Of a DNA stretch of 64,000 nt, positions 39,529 to 48,151 are shown piece after piece. The notes below the pieces were generated by a model. The model was given only the letters and a program-made list of their open reading frames with translations, was not told the DNA's origin and ran no database searches. This DNA is from CAWGHZ01 sp963775315 (GTDB taxonomy: Bacteria > Pseudomonadota > Alphaproteobacteria > MPNO01 > DASWLB01). The DNA lies in the NCBI GenBank assembly GCA_963775315.1, contig CAVZIN010000010.1, forward strand, positions 62,001 to 126,000, read 5' to 3'. Position numbers and translations under genes: made by a program. How positions within the stretch are numbered: position 1 is the stretch's first letter; every line of letters starts with the position of its first letter.

Positions 39529-40569
39529 ATGAAATTCGGCATCTTCGATCACCTCGACCGACGCGACGGCGCGCTCGCCGGGTTCTACGAGGACCGGCTG
39601 AAGCTGATCGAGGCGGCCGACCGCGCCGGGATCGCCGGCTACCACCTGGCCGAGCACCATTGGAACCCGGTCGGCATGGCGCCCCTGCCCGGCGTGTTTC
39701 TCGGTGCCGCCGCGATGCGCACGCGGAACATCCGGCTCGGCCCGCTCGCCTACGCCCTCGCCTTCCACAACCCGCTGATCCTCGCCGAGGAGGTCGCGAT
39801 GCTCGACCAGATGTCGGGCGGGCGGTTCGATTTCGGCGTCGGACGGGGCATTTCGCCGTGGGAGCTCGCCATGTTCGGCGTCGCGCTGCCCGAGACGCGC
39901 GACATGTTCCGCGAGGCGATGGATTTGATGCTCGCCTACTTCACCTCGGACGTGCTGACCTTCCGGGGCAAGTACTGGAGCTATTACGAGGTGCCGGTCG
40001 AGCTGAAGCCGGTGCAGCAGCCATTCCCGCCGATCTGGTACGGCTCGTCCTCGGGCAAGACGCGCGACTACCTGGCGAGCCTGGGCGGGGCGATGGTCGG
40101 CGGCTGGGCGCCGAGCGCACGGATCAGGCAGGCGGGCGACGCCTATCGCGAGGCGTGGGACAAGGCGACGGAGTCGCCCTGGCGCGCCGGCCGGCCGGCC
40201 GACCCGACCGTCGGCGCGGTCCGGATGACGGTCGTCGCCGAGACCGCGGCCGAGGCCGAGAAGCTGGCCGGCCCCGCCTATGACCGCTGGCACGCGAGCC
40301 TGGAGAAGCAGGCGAACGATTTCGGCTTCCGCACGCTGTTCCTGCCGCCCGACGCCGCGGCGGCGCGGAAGCTCGGCGTCCTGATCTGCGGCACGCCTGC
40401 GACGGTGAAGGAGGAGATCGCGCGCCACGTCGCCGAGTCGGGCGTCAACTACGTCTGCCTGCAGCTCGCCTTCGGCAACCTTGCCCACGCCGACGAGATG
40501 CGCACGCTGGAGCTGTTCGCGGGCGAGGTCCTGCCGGACTACGCAGCGTCGCCGGCGGCGGCGCGCTGA
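39529..40569 (+). CDS. LLM-class flavin-dependent oxidoreductase (luciferase-like)
   Basis: A 346-residue TIM-barrel LLM enzyme. The typical start (FGIFDHLDRR), HLAEHHWNPVG and the flavin-contact loop FGVGRGISPWELAMFG are clear. Such monooxygenases use FMNH2 or F420H2 supplied by a partner reductase, which is not nearby. Substrates vary widely (alkanesulfonates, sulfides, aldehydes). The gene sits 13 bp before a molybdopterin oxidoreductase, so the two are likely co-transcribed and metabolically linked. Confidence 0.88.
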   Translation: MKFGIFDHLDRRDGALAGFYEDRLKLIEAADRAGIAGYHLAEHHWNPVGMAPLPGVFLGAAAMRTRNIRLGPLAYALAFHNPLILAEEVAMLDQMSGGRFDFGVGRGISPWELAMFGVALPETRDMFREAMDLMLAYFTSDVLTFRGKYWSYYEVPVELKPVQQPFPPIWYGSSSGKTRDYLASLGGAMVGGWAPSARIRQAGDAYREAWDKATESPWRAGRPADPTVGAVRMTVVAETAAEAEKLAGPAYDRWHASLEKQANDFGFRTLFLPPDAAAARKLGVLICGTPATVKEEIARHVAESGVNYVCLQLAFGNLAHADEMRTLELFAGEVLPDYAASPAAAR

Positions 40570-40582
40570 GCCGGGAGGTCCT

Positions 40583-42664
40583 GTGCCCCGCGATGTCGCC
40601 TATTCCGCCTGTCCGCACGACTGCGCCTCGACCTGCGCGCTGGAGATCGAGCGCATCGACGGGGTGCGGATCGGCGCCGTCCGCGGCGCCGAGGCCAACC
40701 CCTACACGGCGGGGGTCGTCTGCGCCAAGGTCGCGCGCTATGCCGAGCGGACGCACCATCCCGACCGCCTGACCGTGCCGCTCCGCCGCGTCGGGCCGAA
40801 GGGCTCGGGGTCGTTCGAGCCGGTTTCATGGGATGCGGCGCTCGACGCGGTCGCCGGCGCTTTCAAGGCGGCCGCCGGGCGCCACGGCACCGAGGCGATC
40901 TGGCCCTACAACTACGCCGGCACGATGGGGCTGGTGCAGCGCGACGGGCTGCAGCGGCTGCGCCACGTGATGCGCACCTCGCGCCAGCACTCGACCATCT
41001 GCGCGACCCTGTCGGCGGCCGGCTGGCGCGCCGGCACCGGCATCCAGCGCGGCATCGACCCGCGCGAGGTGCCGGAGTCCGACCTAGTCGTGCTGTGGGG
41101 CTGCAACCCGGCGACGACGCAGGTCAATCTGATGCACCACGTCGCCCGCGCCCGGAAGGAGCGCGGCGCCAAGCTCGCGGTCATCGACCCGTACCGCACC
41201 CGCACCGCCGCGATCGCCGACATCCATCTCGACCCGCGTCCCGGCACCGACGGCGCGCTCGCCTGCGCCATTATGCATGTGATCCTGCGCGACGGGCTCG
41301 CCGACCGCGACTACCTGGCCGCCTACACCGATTTCTCGCCCGAAATGGAGGCGCATTTCGCCACCCGCACGCCGGAATGGGCGGCGGCGATCACCGGGCT
41401 CGCGCCGGCGCGCATCGAGGCGTTCGCCGCGCTCTACGGCGCGACCAAGCGGAGCTGGCTCAAGATCGGCTACGGGTTTTCGCGCTCGCGCAACGGCTCG
41501 GCCAACGTGCACGCGGCGAGCTGCCTGCCCGCCGTCACCGGGGCATGGCGCCACCGTGGCGGCGGGGCGGCCGCCTCGCTGTCGGCAAGCTTCGTCATCG
41601 ACACCACGCTGATCGAGGGGCTCGACGCGCTCGACCCGGCGACGCGCCTCCTCGACATGTCGCGCATCGGCGCCATCCTGAACGGCGCGGAGGCCGACCT
41701 CGCGGGCGGCCCGCCGGTCACCGCGATGCTGATCCAGAACACCAACCCCTGCGCGGTGGCGCCCGATTCCGGCCTCGTGCGGCGCGGATTCGCCCGCGAA
41801 GACCTGTTCGTCTGCGTCCACGAGCAGTTCATGACCGACACGGCGCGGATGGCCGACATCGTCCTGCCGGCGACCACCTTCGTCGAGCATGACGACATCT
41901 ATACCGCCTACGGCCACACCTTCCTGCAGATGGGCCCGCGCGTCATCCCGCCGGTCGGCGAGGCGCGCCCCAACCACGACGTCATCTCGGCGCTGGCGGC
42001 ACGGCTCGGCCTCTCGCACGAGGGGTTCCGCCTCTCCGCCTGGGAGGTCATCGACCGCACGCTCCGCGCCTCCAGCCTCGGAACGGCGGACGAGCTTCGC
42101 GAGAAGCGCTGGATCGACTGCGCGCCGTCGTTCGAGAGCGCGCACTTTCTGAACGGGTTCGCGACGCCCGACCGGCGCTTCCACTTCGCGCCCGACTGGT
42201 CGCGTGTCGGGCGCGACCACGCCGTCATGCCGCGCCTGCCCGACCACATGCCGGCGATCGACGCGGCCTCGGATCGGCACCCCTTCCGCATGGTGACAGG
42301 CCCGTCGCGCAGCTTCCTCAACTCCACCTTCACCGAGACGCCAAGCTCACGAAAGCAGGCCGGCCGGCCGGCCGTCCGCATCGCGCGGGCCGATTGCGAC
42401 CGGCTGGGCGTCGCCGCCGGCGACCGCGTGCGGCTCGGCAACGACCGGGGAAGCCTGGTGATTCACGCCGAGCCGTTCGACGGGCTGCCGCAAGGCGTGA
42501 TCGTCGTGGAAAGCGTGTGGCCGAACGACGCCTTCGAGGAGGGGATCGGCATCAACCTCTTGACCAGCGCCGACCCGGGCCCGCCGCTGGGCGGGGCGAT
42601 ATTCCACGATACGGCGGTGTGGGTGAGGCCCGAGCCGCCTCATCCTTCGACACGCCCGGGATAA
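40583..42664 (+). CDS. Cytoplasmic molybdopterin (bis-MGD) oxidoreductase
   Basis: A 693-residue DMSO-reductase-superfamily protein. The N-terminal [4Fe-4S] cluster site is ACPHDCASTCALE with a fourth Cys in GVVCAKV. There is no Tat signal, so it should be cytoplasmic. By comparison with formate dehydrogenase, C140 in HSTICATLSAAG occupies the molybdenum-ligand position. A C-terminal MGD-binding domain (FRMVTGPSRSFLNSTF; DRVRLGNDRG) follows. I chose GTG 40583, which has GGGAGG four bases upstream. The substrate is unknown. The last few residues (PPHPSTRPG) appear to derive from a repeat. Confidence 0.86.
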   Translation: MPRDVAYSACPHDCASTCALEIERIDGVRIGAVRGAEANPYTAGVVCAKVARYAERTHHPDRLTVPLRRVGPKGSGSFEPVSWDAALDAVAGAFKAAAGRHGTEAIWPYNYAGTMGLVQRDGLQRLRHVMRTSRQHSTICATLSAAGWRAGTGIQRGIDPREVPESDLVVLWGCNPATTQVNLMHHVARARKERGAKLAVIDPYRTRTAAIADIHLDPRPGTDGALACAIMHVILRDGLADRDYLAAYTDFSPEMEAHFATRTPEWAAAITGLAPARIEAFAALYGATKRSWLKIGYGFSRSRNGSANVHAASCLPAVTGAWRHRGGGAAASLSASFVIDTTLIEGLDALDPATRLLDMSRIGAILNGAEADLAGGPPVTAMLIQNTNPCAVAPDSGLVRRGFAREDLFVCVHEQFMTDTARMADIVLPATTFVEHDDIYTAYGHTFLQMGPRVIPPVGEARPNHDVISALAARLGLSHEGFRLSAWEVIDRTLRASSLGTADELREKRWIDCAPSFESAHFLNGFATPDRRFHFAPDWSRVGRDHAVMPRLPDHMPAIDAASDRHPFRMVTGPSRSFLNSTFTETPSSRKQAGRPAVRIARADCDRLGVAAGDRVRLGNDRGSLVIHAEPFDGLPQGVIVVESVWPNDAFEEGIGINLLTSADPGPPLGGAIFHDTAVWVRPEPPHPSTRPG

Positions 42665-42723
42665 GGTTCCAAACGCAATTCCTCGTGCCGAGCCAGTTGA
42701 AGCACGAGCGACGGGAGGACGCC

Positions 42724-43887
42724 ATGAAGCTCTCGACCGACCGGATTCTCACCACCCATGTCGGCTCGCTGCCGCGGCCGGACGATCTGATGGCGCTGCT
42801 GAAGGCGCAGGATTTCGGCGAGCCGCTGGACGAGGCGGCGCTGGAGCGGCGAACCGCAGAGGCGGTGCGCGACGTGGTGCGCCGCCAGGTCGAGGCCGGC
42901 ATCGACGTGGTCAGCGACGGCGAGTTCGGCAAGCACTCCTACACCCACTATGTGAAGCATCGCCTCGCGGGCATCGAGAACGTGGCGCGCGAGAGCCTGG
43001 GCGCACCGATGGTCTCGCTGGACGAGCGCGAGTTCCCGGACTGGGGCGAGGAACGGCGCCGGCGCAATTATGGCCCGGCGGTGATGGCGCCCGCCTGCTG
43101 CACCGGGGACGTCGCCTATGCGCGCCGCGACCCGGTCGACCGCGACATCGCCCGGTTCAAGGCGGCGGTCGCCGCGGCGAAGCCGGTCGACGCCTTCATG
43201 AACGCCGCCTCGCCGGGCGTCCTGATCAACTTCATCCCGGATCGCCACTACAAGCGCGAGGAGGCCTATCTGGCCGCGCTGGCGGACGCCATGGCGCCGG
43301 AGTACGAGGCGATCCACAAGGCCGGCTTCGTTCTGCAGATCGACGCGCCGGACTTGGCGATGACACGGAATCTCCTCCATTCCGACAAGACCGAGGGCGA
43401 GTTCCTGAAGATCGCCGCACGCAACATGGAGGCGCTGAACCACGCGACGCGCAACATTCCGGGCGAGGCGATGCGGCTGCATCTCTGCTGGGGCAATTAT
43501 GCGGGGCCGCACAAGAACGACGTCGAGCTCGGCAAGATCCTGCCCATCGTCGCCGCAACCCGCGCCCAGGCGATCTCGTTCGAAGGGGCGAACCCGCGCC
43601 ACGAGCACGAGTGGGAGGATTGGCGCGCCGCAAATCTGCCATCCGACAAGGTGCTGATCCCCGGCGTGATCGACAGCGCCTGCAACTTCGTGGAACACCC
43701 GCGCCTCGTGGCGCAGCGCATCGCCAACTACGCGGGCGTCGTCGGGCGCGAGCGGGTGATCGCCGGGGCCGATTGCGGCTTCGGCACGTTCGGCAAGTCG
43801 ACCTCTGTCTACGAAACGGTGGTATGGGCGAAGTTCGCCGCCTTGGTCGAGGGGGCGCGCCTCGCCTCATCCGCGCTCTGGAAATAG
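42724..43887 (+). CDS. MetE-like cobalamin-independent methyltransferase (C-terminal domain only)
   Basis: A 387-residue protein equivalent to the catalytic half of MetE. The zinc ligands are all present: H253 and C255 (LHLCWGN), E287 (ISFEGANP) and C351 (GADCGFG). The start TTHVGSLPRP and DGEFGKHSYTHYV are family signatures. The N-terminal half of MetE is missing, as in archaeal-type and many proteobacterial MetE-II proteins. These accept methyl groups from unusual donors. GGGAGG precedes the ATG. It follows the LLM and Mo enzymes, but the link is inference. Confidence 0.86.
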   Translation: MKLSTDRILTTHVGSLPRPDDLMALLKAQDFGEPLDEAALERRTAEAVRDVVRRQVEAGIDVVSDGEFGKHSYTHYVKHRLAGIENVARESLGAPMVSLDEREFPDWGEERRRRNYGPAVMAPACCTGDVAYARRDPVDRDIARFKAAVAAAKPVDAFMNAASPGVLINFIPDRHYKREEAYLAALADAMAPEYEAIHKAGFVLQIDAPDLAMTRNLLHSDKTEGEFLKIAARNMEALNHATRNIPGEAMRLHLCWGNYAGPHKNDVELGKILPIVAATRAQAISFEGANPRHEHEWEDWRAANLPSDKVLIPGVIDSACNFVEHPRLVAQRIANYAGVVGRERVIAGADCGFGTFGKSTSVYETVVWAKFAALVEGARLASSALWK

Positions 43888-43940
43888 CGCGCCGCCACAC
43901 GCGTTTCCCTTGAGCCGCTGCCGGGCTTGTGGGAGCATCG

Positions 43941-43968
43941 TTGCCGGGCCCGGCCGCGATCCTATCTT
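43941..43968 (+). promoter_or_regulatory. Candidate promoter for the VWA-like and J-domain genes
   Basis: TTGCCG, a 16-bp spacer and TATCTT lie 32 bp before the ATG at 44001. The -10 matches those proposed for ftsH and secA. Confidence is limited by the -35. Confidence 0.4.
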
Positions 43969-44000
43969 TCCTTGGGGAAGGATCGGGGCGGAGAGGCGCA

Positions 44001-44708
44001 ATGACGAGCGATAGCGACAAGCTGCCCGCCAAATCGTCCTCGGCGGAGGTTGCCGATTTCCTCGACCGGTTGTCGCGCCAGCCGACGGTGCGCCCGGCCG
44101 GTGGCCGCGGGCGGCTGATCTTCGCCATGGACGCGACCGCCAGCCGCGAACCCACCTGGGACCGCGCCTGCCACATCCAGGGTCAGATGTTCACCGAGAC
44201 CGAGGCGCTGGGCGGGCTCGAAATCCAGCTTGTGTTCTATCGCGGGTTCGGCCAGTGCCGTGCGAGCCCGTGGCTCGATTCCTCGGCCGAGCTGGTCCGG
44301 CGCATGCTGGCCGTCCGCTGCCTCGGCGGCCAGACCCAGATCGCGCGTGTCCTGAAGCACGCGCTGGCCGAAACGCGGCGGCGCAAGGTCAACGCACTGG
44401 TGTTCGTCGGCGATTGCATGGAGGAAGGCGTCGACGAGCTTTCCCGCCATGCGGGCGAACTCGGCGTGCTGGGCGTGCCCTGCTTCATGTTCCAGGAAGG
44501 CGACGATCCGGTCGCCGCCCGGGCCTTCCGCCAGATCGCCAAGCTGTCGGGCGGCGCCTACTGCCCGTTCGATTCCGCCTCCGCCTCGCACCTCCGCGAC
44601 CTCCTGAGCGCCGTCGCGGTCTATGCCGCGGGCGGGCGCGCCGCGCTCGCCGATTTCGGCAAGCGGACAGGCGGGCCGGCGGGGCTCTTGACCAGCCAGC
44701 TCAAATAG
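44001..44708 (+). CDS. VWA-like domain protein of unknown function
   Basis: A 235-residue soluble protein. LIFAMDATASREPTWDRA near residues 34-51 has the D-x-T-x-S form of a MIDAS-like metal site. TQIARVLKHALAETRRRKVNALVFVGDCME follows, like a von Willebrand A fold. There is no signal peptide. It is conserved in many alphaproteobacteria in my recollection, but no function is established. It lies 13 bp before the J-domain gene. Confidence 0.72.
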   Translation: MTSDSDKLPAKSSSAEVADFLDRLSRQPTVRPAGGRGRLIFAMDATASREPTWDRACHIQGQMFTETEALGGLEIQLVFYRGFGQCRASPWLDSSAELVRRMLAVRCLGGQTQIARVLKHALAETRRRKVNALVFVGDCMEEGVDELSRHAGELGVLGVPCFMFQEGDDPVAARAFRQIAKLSGGAYCPFDSASASHLRDLLSAVAVYAAGGRAALADFGKRTGGPAGLLTSQLK

Positions 44709-44721
44709 GCGGCGGCCGGAC

Positions 44722-45447
44722 ATGCCCTATCTGATCCTCGCCATCGCGGTCCTGGTCGGGCTCGGCCTGGTCGCGCACGGCCTTTCGGGCATCGACCTGC
44801 GGGCGCTCGCCCGCACCCTCAAATGGTCGGGGATGGCGATGACCGGCGGTCTCGTCGGGTATCTTCTGGCCACTCGCCAGTTCGAGTGGGCGATCTCGGC
44901 CGCCGCGGTCGCGCTGCCACTGATCCTGCGCTGGGGCAAATGGTCGCGGCCGAGCCCCGGCGGTCGAACCCGCACCGCCGGCGGCGGGCGGCGCCGCAGC
45001 TCGAACGTCGAGACCGCCTTCCTGCGGATGAGCCTCGACCACGCGAGCGGCACGCTGGATGGGATGGTGATCGCCGGCAGCTTCGCGGGGCGCAAGCTGT
45101 CGGAGCTGGACGAGGCCGAACTGATGGCACTGCTCCGCGAGTGCCGCGTCGGCGACGACCAGTCGGCGAGCGTGCTGGAAGCCTATCTCGACCGCACGCG
45201 CGGCCCGGATTGGCGCAGCGCCTCGGCCGGCGAGGCGGGCGGCGGGGGCGGAGGCGCGGCGCGCGCCTCCTCCGCCATGAGCCGCGAGGAGGCCTACCAG
45301 GTGCTCGGACTCGAGCCCGGCGCGTCGCCCGAGGCGGTGAAGGCGGCGCACCACCGGCTGATGCGCCACTGCCATCCCGACATGGGCGGGTCGGATTATC
45401 TCGCGGCACGTCTCAATGAGGCGAAGGACGTTCTGCTCCGCGGCTGA
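44722..45447 (+). CDS. Membrane-anchored J-domain protein
   Basis: A 241-residue protein. Two N-terminal hydrophobic helices (about residues 3-19 and 38-70) are followed by a linker and a helical segment (ETAFLRMSLDHASGTLDGMV). The C-terminal J domain has HPD at 218-220 (RHCHPDMGGSD). It should recruit DnaK to the membrane. The layout resembles Tim14/Pam18-like and DjlA-type proteins rather than DnaJ itself. Its partner substrate is unknown. Confidence 0.82.
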   Translation: MPYLILAIAVLVGLGLVAHGLSGIDLRALARTLKWSGMAMTGGLVGYLLATRQFEWAISAAAVALPLILRWGKWSRPSPGGRTRTAGGGRRRSSNVETAFLRMSLDHASGTLDGMVIAGSFAGRKLSELDEAELMALLRECRVGDDQSASVLEAYLDRTRGPDWRSASAGEAGGGGGGAARASSAMSREEAYQVLGLEPGASPEAVKAAHHRLMRHCHPDMGGSDYLAARLNEAKDVLLRG

Positions 45448-45546
45448 CGTGGGGCCCGGCCCGCGTTAACGCGCCCCTAACCAAGACGTGATGCCGCCGT
45501 GAGCTTGAATTCCCATCCAGGCTCCCCACCCTCTAGGCACGCCTCT

Positions 45547-45572
45547 GGAACGCTCCGTTTCCAGCCGGCGTT
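45547..45572 (+). promoter_or_regulatory. EcfG/sigma-E-type promoter upstream of the DegP-like gene
   Basis: GGAAC, a 17-bp spacer and CGTT lie 70 bp before the protease start. This is the alphaproteobacterial general-stress (EcfG) consensus as I know it (GGAAC-N16/17-CGTT). It suits a periplasmic stress protease. Confidence 0.55.
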
Positions 45573-45642
45573 TCACTTCGACTCACCATTTTCATTGCGG
45601 GCCCTCGCCCGCACCGAAACAAGCTTTGAGAGGTGTCGCATC

Positions 45643-47052
45643 ATGATGGGCTTTACCCGACAGACGGGCCGGCTCCTCGGGGCCGCGTTGATCGCGGCCT
45701 CGACGCTGACTTTCACACTGCCCGCCGGCGCGGCCGAGGTGCCGCAGGCGCCGGTCGCCAGCGGGCGGATCGGCACGCCGACCCTCGCGCCGCTGATCGA
45801 GAAGGTCGCGCCAGCCGTCGTCAACATCGCAGTCGTATCGAAGGTTCCCGCACAGGAGAACCCGCTCTTCCAGGATCCGTTCTTCCGCCACTTCTTCAAC
45901 GCGCCGGAGCAGATGCCGGAGCGGAAGCAGATGGCGGCCGGCTCGGGCGTGATCGTCAACGCCGAGAAGGGCTACATCATCACCAACAACCACGTGGTGA
46001 AGGGCGCGACGGACATCACCGTCACGCTGAAGGACCAGCGCTCGTTCAAGGCGAAGCTGGTGGGGACCGATCCCGGCACCGACGTCGCGCTGCTGCAGAT
46101 CAAGGCGGACCATCTTTCCCAGCTTCCCATGGGCGATTCCGACAAGCTGAAGGTCGGCGACTACGTCATCGCCATCGGCAACCCGTTCGGGCTCGGCCAG
46201 ACGGTAACGTCGGGCATCATCTCGGCCCTGGGGCGCACCGGCCTCAATATCGAGGGCTACGAGGACTTCATTCAGACCGACGCCTCGATCAACCCGGGCA
46301 ATTCGGGCGGCGCGCTGATCACCTATGACGGCAAGCTGGTCGGCATGAACACCGCGATCATCGGCCCGGCCGGCGGCAACGTCGGCATCGGCTTCGCGGT
46401 GCCGGTCAACATGGTCAAGGCCGTGATGGACCAGCTCATCAAGTACGGCGCGGTCAAGCGGGGCCGTATCGGCGTCGCCATCCAGGACGTCACGCCTGAC
46501 GTCGCCAAGGCCATGTCGCTCGATGTGACCCACGGCGCCGTCGTCCAGGCCGTCCAGCCCAGCTCGCCGGCATCGAAGGCGGGACTGAAGCCGGGCGACG
46601 TGATCGTCAGCGTCAACGGCACGCCGGTCCAGAGCGCCTCCGACCTGCGTAACCGGGTCGGGCTGATGCGGGTCGGCACCCATGTGGCCCTGGGGGTCAT
46701 CCGCAACGAGCAGCAGATGACCATCAATACCGAGGTGGGCGAGGCGACCGAGCAGACCGCTGCCGCCAAGGTCGAGGGCCAGGGCGCGGCCCAGCACCTG
46801 GAGGGGGCGACCTTCAAGGACGTTCCCTCCTCCTCGGGCCCTAGCAATGGCCAGGGCGTGATGGTGGCCGATGTCGAACAGGGCAGCCCGGCGGGGCAGT
46901 ACGGGCTGCGCAAGGGCGACATCATCACCGAGGTGAACCGGCAGCCCATCCACAACTTCCGCGATTTCAAGAAGATCGTGGATTCCGGCGGGCCGGTGCT
47001 GGCGCTGAACGTGCATCGCGGCGATTCGACGCTGTTCATCGTCGTCCGCTAG
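45643..47052 (+). CDS. Periplasmic Do-family serine protease (DegP/DegQ-like)
   Basis: A 469-residue secreted serine protease/chaperone. A signal peptide ends near AGAAEV (residue ~31). The catalytic triad is H117 (ITNNHVVKG), D147 (GTDVALLQI) and S221 (NPGNSGGAL). Two PDZ domains follow (GAVVQAVQPSSPASKAGLKP; GVMVADVEQGSPAGQYGLRK). It degrades or refolds damaged envelope proteins. I chose ATG 45643, which has GAGAGG upstream and gives a standard signal peptide; a GTG at 45499 would add an unlikely 48-residue leader. An EcfG-type promoter precedes it. Confidence 0.93.
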   Translation: MMGFTRQTGRLLGAALIAASTLTFTLPAGAAEVPQAPVASGRIGTPTLAPLIEKVAPAVVNIAVVSKVPAQENPLFQDPFFRHFFNAPEQMPERKQMAAGSGVIVNAEKGYIITNNHVVKGATDITVTLKDQRSFKAKLVGTDPGTDVALLQIKADHLSQLPMGDSDKLKVGDYVIAIGNPFGLGQTVTSGIISALGRTGLNIEGYEDFIQTDASINPGNSGGALITYDGKLVGMNTAIIGPAGGNVGIGFAVPVNMVKAVMDQLIKYGAVKRGRIGVAIQDVTPDVAKAMSLDVTHGAVVQAVQPSSPASKAGLKPGDVIVSVNGTPVQSASDLRNRVGLMRVGTHVALGVIRNEQQMTINTEVGEATEQTAAAKVEGQGAAQHLEGATFKDVPSSSGPSNGQGVMVADVEQGSPAGQYGLRKGDIITEVNRQPIHNFRDFKKIVDSGGPVLALNVHRGDSTLFIVVR

Positions 47053-47083
47053 AACCGGCGCGCCCCCAGCGCGTTGGACGAAG

Positions 47084-47119
47084 GCGCCCGTCCTGCCCCA
47101 CGGCGGGGCGGGCGCTTTT
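47084..47119 (+). terminator. Rho-independent terminator after the DegP-like gene
   Basis: A GC-rich hairpin (gcgcccg ... gcccc / ggggcgggcgc) with a TTTT run lies 31 bp after the protease stop. It separates the protease from galU. Confidence 0.78.
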
Positions 47120-47247
47120 CGCCTCCGGAGGGCGCATGTTGCGCCCAAAGGGGGCGCTGTGGCACAAACAGCCGCACTGATCCGCCGGCCGCGCCCCGCG
47201 TCCACCGGTCCGGAGGCGCGGCGGGATCGGGAAAGGCAGGCGAGCGC

Positions 47248-48120
47248 ATGGCGGCAGCGATCCGGAAGGCGGTCTTTCCCGTGGGCGGGCTCGGTACCCG
47301 CTTCCTGCCGGCCACAAAGGCGCTTCCCAAGGAGATGCTCCCGGTCGTCGACAAGCCGCTGATCCAGTACGCGGTGGAAGAGGCGCGGGCCGCGGGTATC
47401 ACCCAGTTCATCTTCGTCACCGGCCGCAACAAGAGCGCGATCGAGGACCATTTCGACTTCTCCTACGAGCTCGAGAGCAAGCTGGAGGAGCGCCGGAAGA
47501 CCAGCGAGCTCGACTCCGTCCGCAGCTTCCTCGCCCAGCCCGGCCAGATCGCCTACACCCGTCAGCTCGAGCCGCTGGGCCTCGGCCACGCCGTCTGGTG
47601 CGCCCGCAACCTTGTGGGGCGCGAGCCGTTCGCCGTGCTGCTGGCCGACGATCTGGTGCTGGCTGACACGCCTTGCCTCCGCCAGCTCGTCGACGTGCAC
47701 GAAAAGCATGGCGGCAACGTGGTCGCGGTCATGGACGTGCCGCGCGCCCACACCAACCGCTACGGCATCCTGAAGACGGGCGCCGACGACGGCCGGCTCG
47801 CCGAGGTCAAGGGTCTGGTCGAGAAGCCGGCCCCGGACAAGGCCCCGTCGACCCTTTCCATCATCGGCCGCTACGTGCTGCAGCCGGAGGTGTTCGACCA
47901 CCTGGAAAGGGGCGAGAAAGGCGCCGGTGGCGAGATCCAACTTACCGACGCCATGGCCCGTATGATCGGCGAGGTCCCGTTCCACGGGCTGCGCTTCGAG
48001 GGGCGCCGTTTCGACTGCGGCGATAAGGCGGGCTTCCTCGAGGCCAACATCGCCTTCGCGCTGGCCCGGTCGGACATGCGGGACGACGTGAGCCGCATCC
48101 TGCGCCAGTTCACCGTCTGA
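47248..48120 (+). CDS. galU: UTP-glucose-1-phosphate uridylyltransferase
   Basis: A 290-residue nucleotidyltransferase. The signature GGLGTRFLPATKALPKEMLP (about 14-33) and VEKPAPDKAPS match GalU. It makes UDP-glucose from glucose-1-phosphate and UTP, a precursor of envelope polysaccharides. It leads an apparent operon with ugd and a phosphohexomutase. The start is the ATG after GCGAGCGC; no strong ribosome site is visible. Confidence 0.94.
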   Translation: MAAAIRKAVFPVGGLGTRFLPATKALPKEMLPVVDKPLIQYAVEEARAAGITQFIFVTGRNKSAIEDHFDFSYELESKLEERRKTSELDSVRSFLAQPGQIAYTRQLEPLGLGHAVWCARNLVGREPFAVLLADDLVLADTPCLRQLVDVHEKHGGNVVAVMDVPRAHTNRYGILKTGADDGRLAEVKGLVEKPAPDKAPSTLSIIGRYVLQPEVFDHLERGEKGAGGEIQLTDAMARMIGEVPFHGLRFEGRRFDCGDKAGFLEANIAFALARSDMRDDVSRILRQFTV

Positions 48121-48151
48121 CACCGCGCGACATCGAGAAGAAGGGACCCAG

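Noticed and set aside
45499..45642. N-terminal extension of the DegP-like protease from a GTG at 45499
   Set aside because: It would place 48 residues before a standard signal peptide and overlap the EcfG-type promoter; the ATG at 45643 has its own ribosome site.
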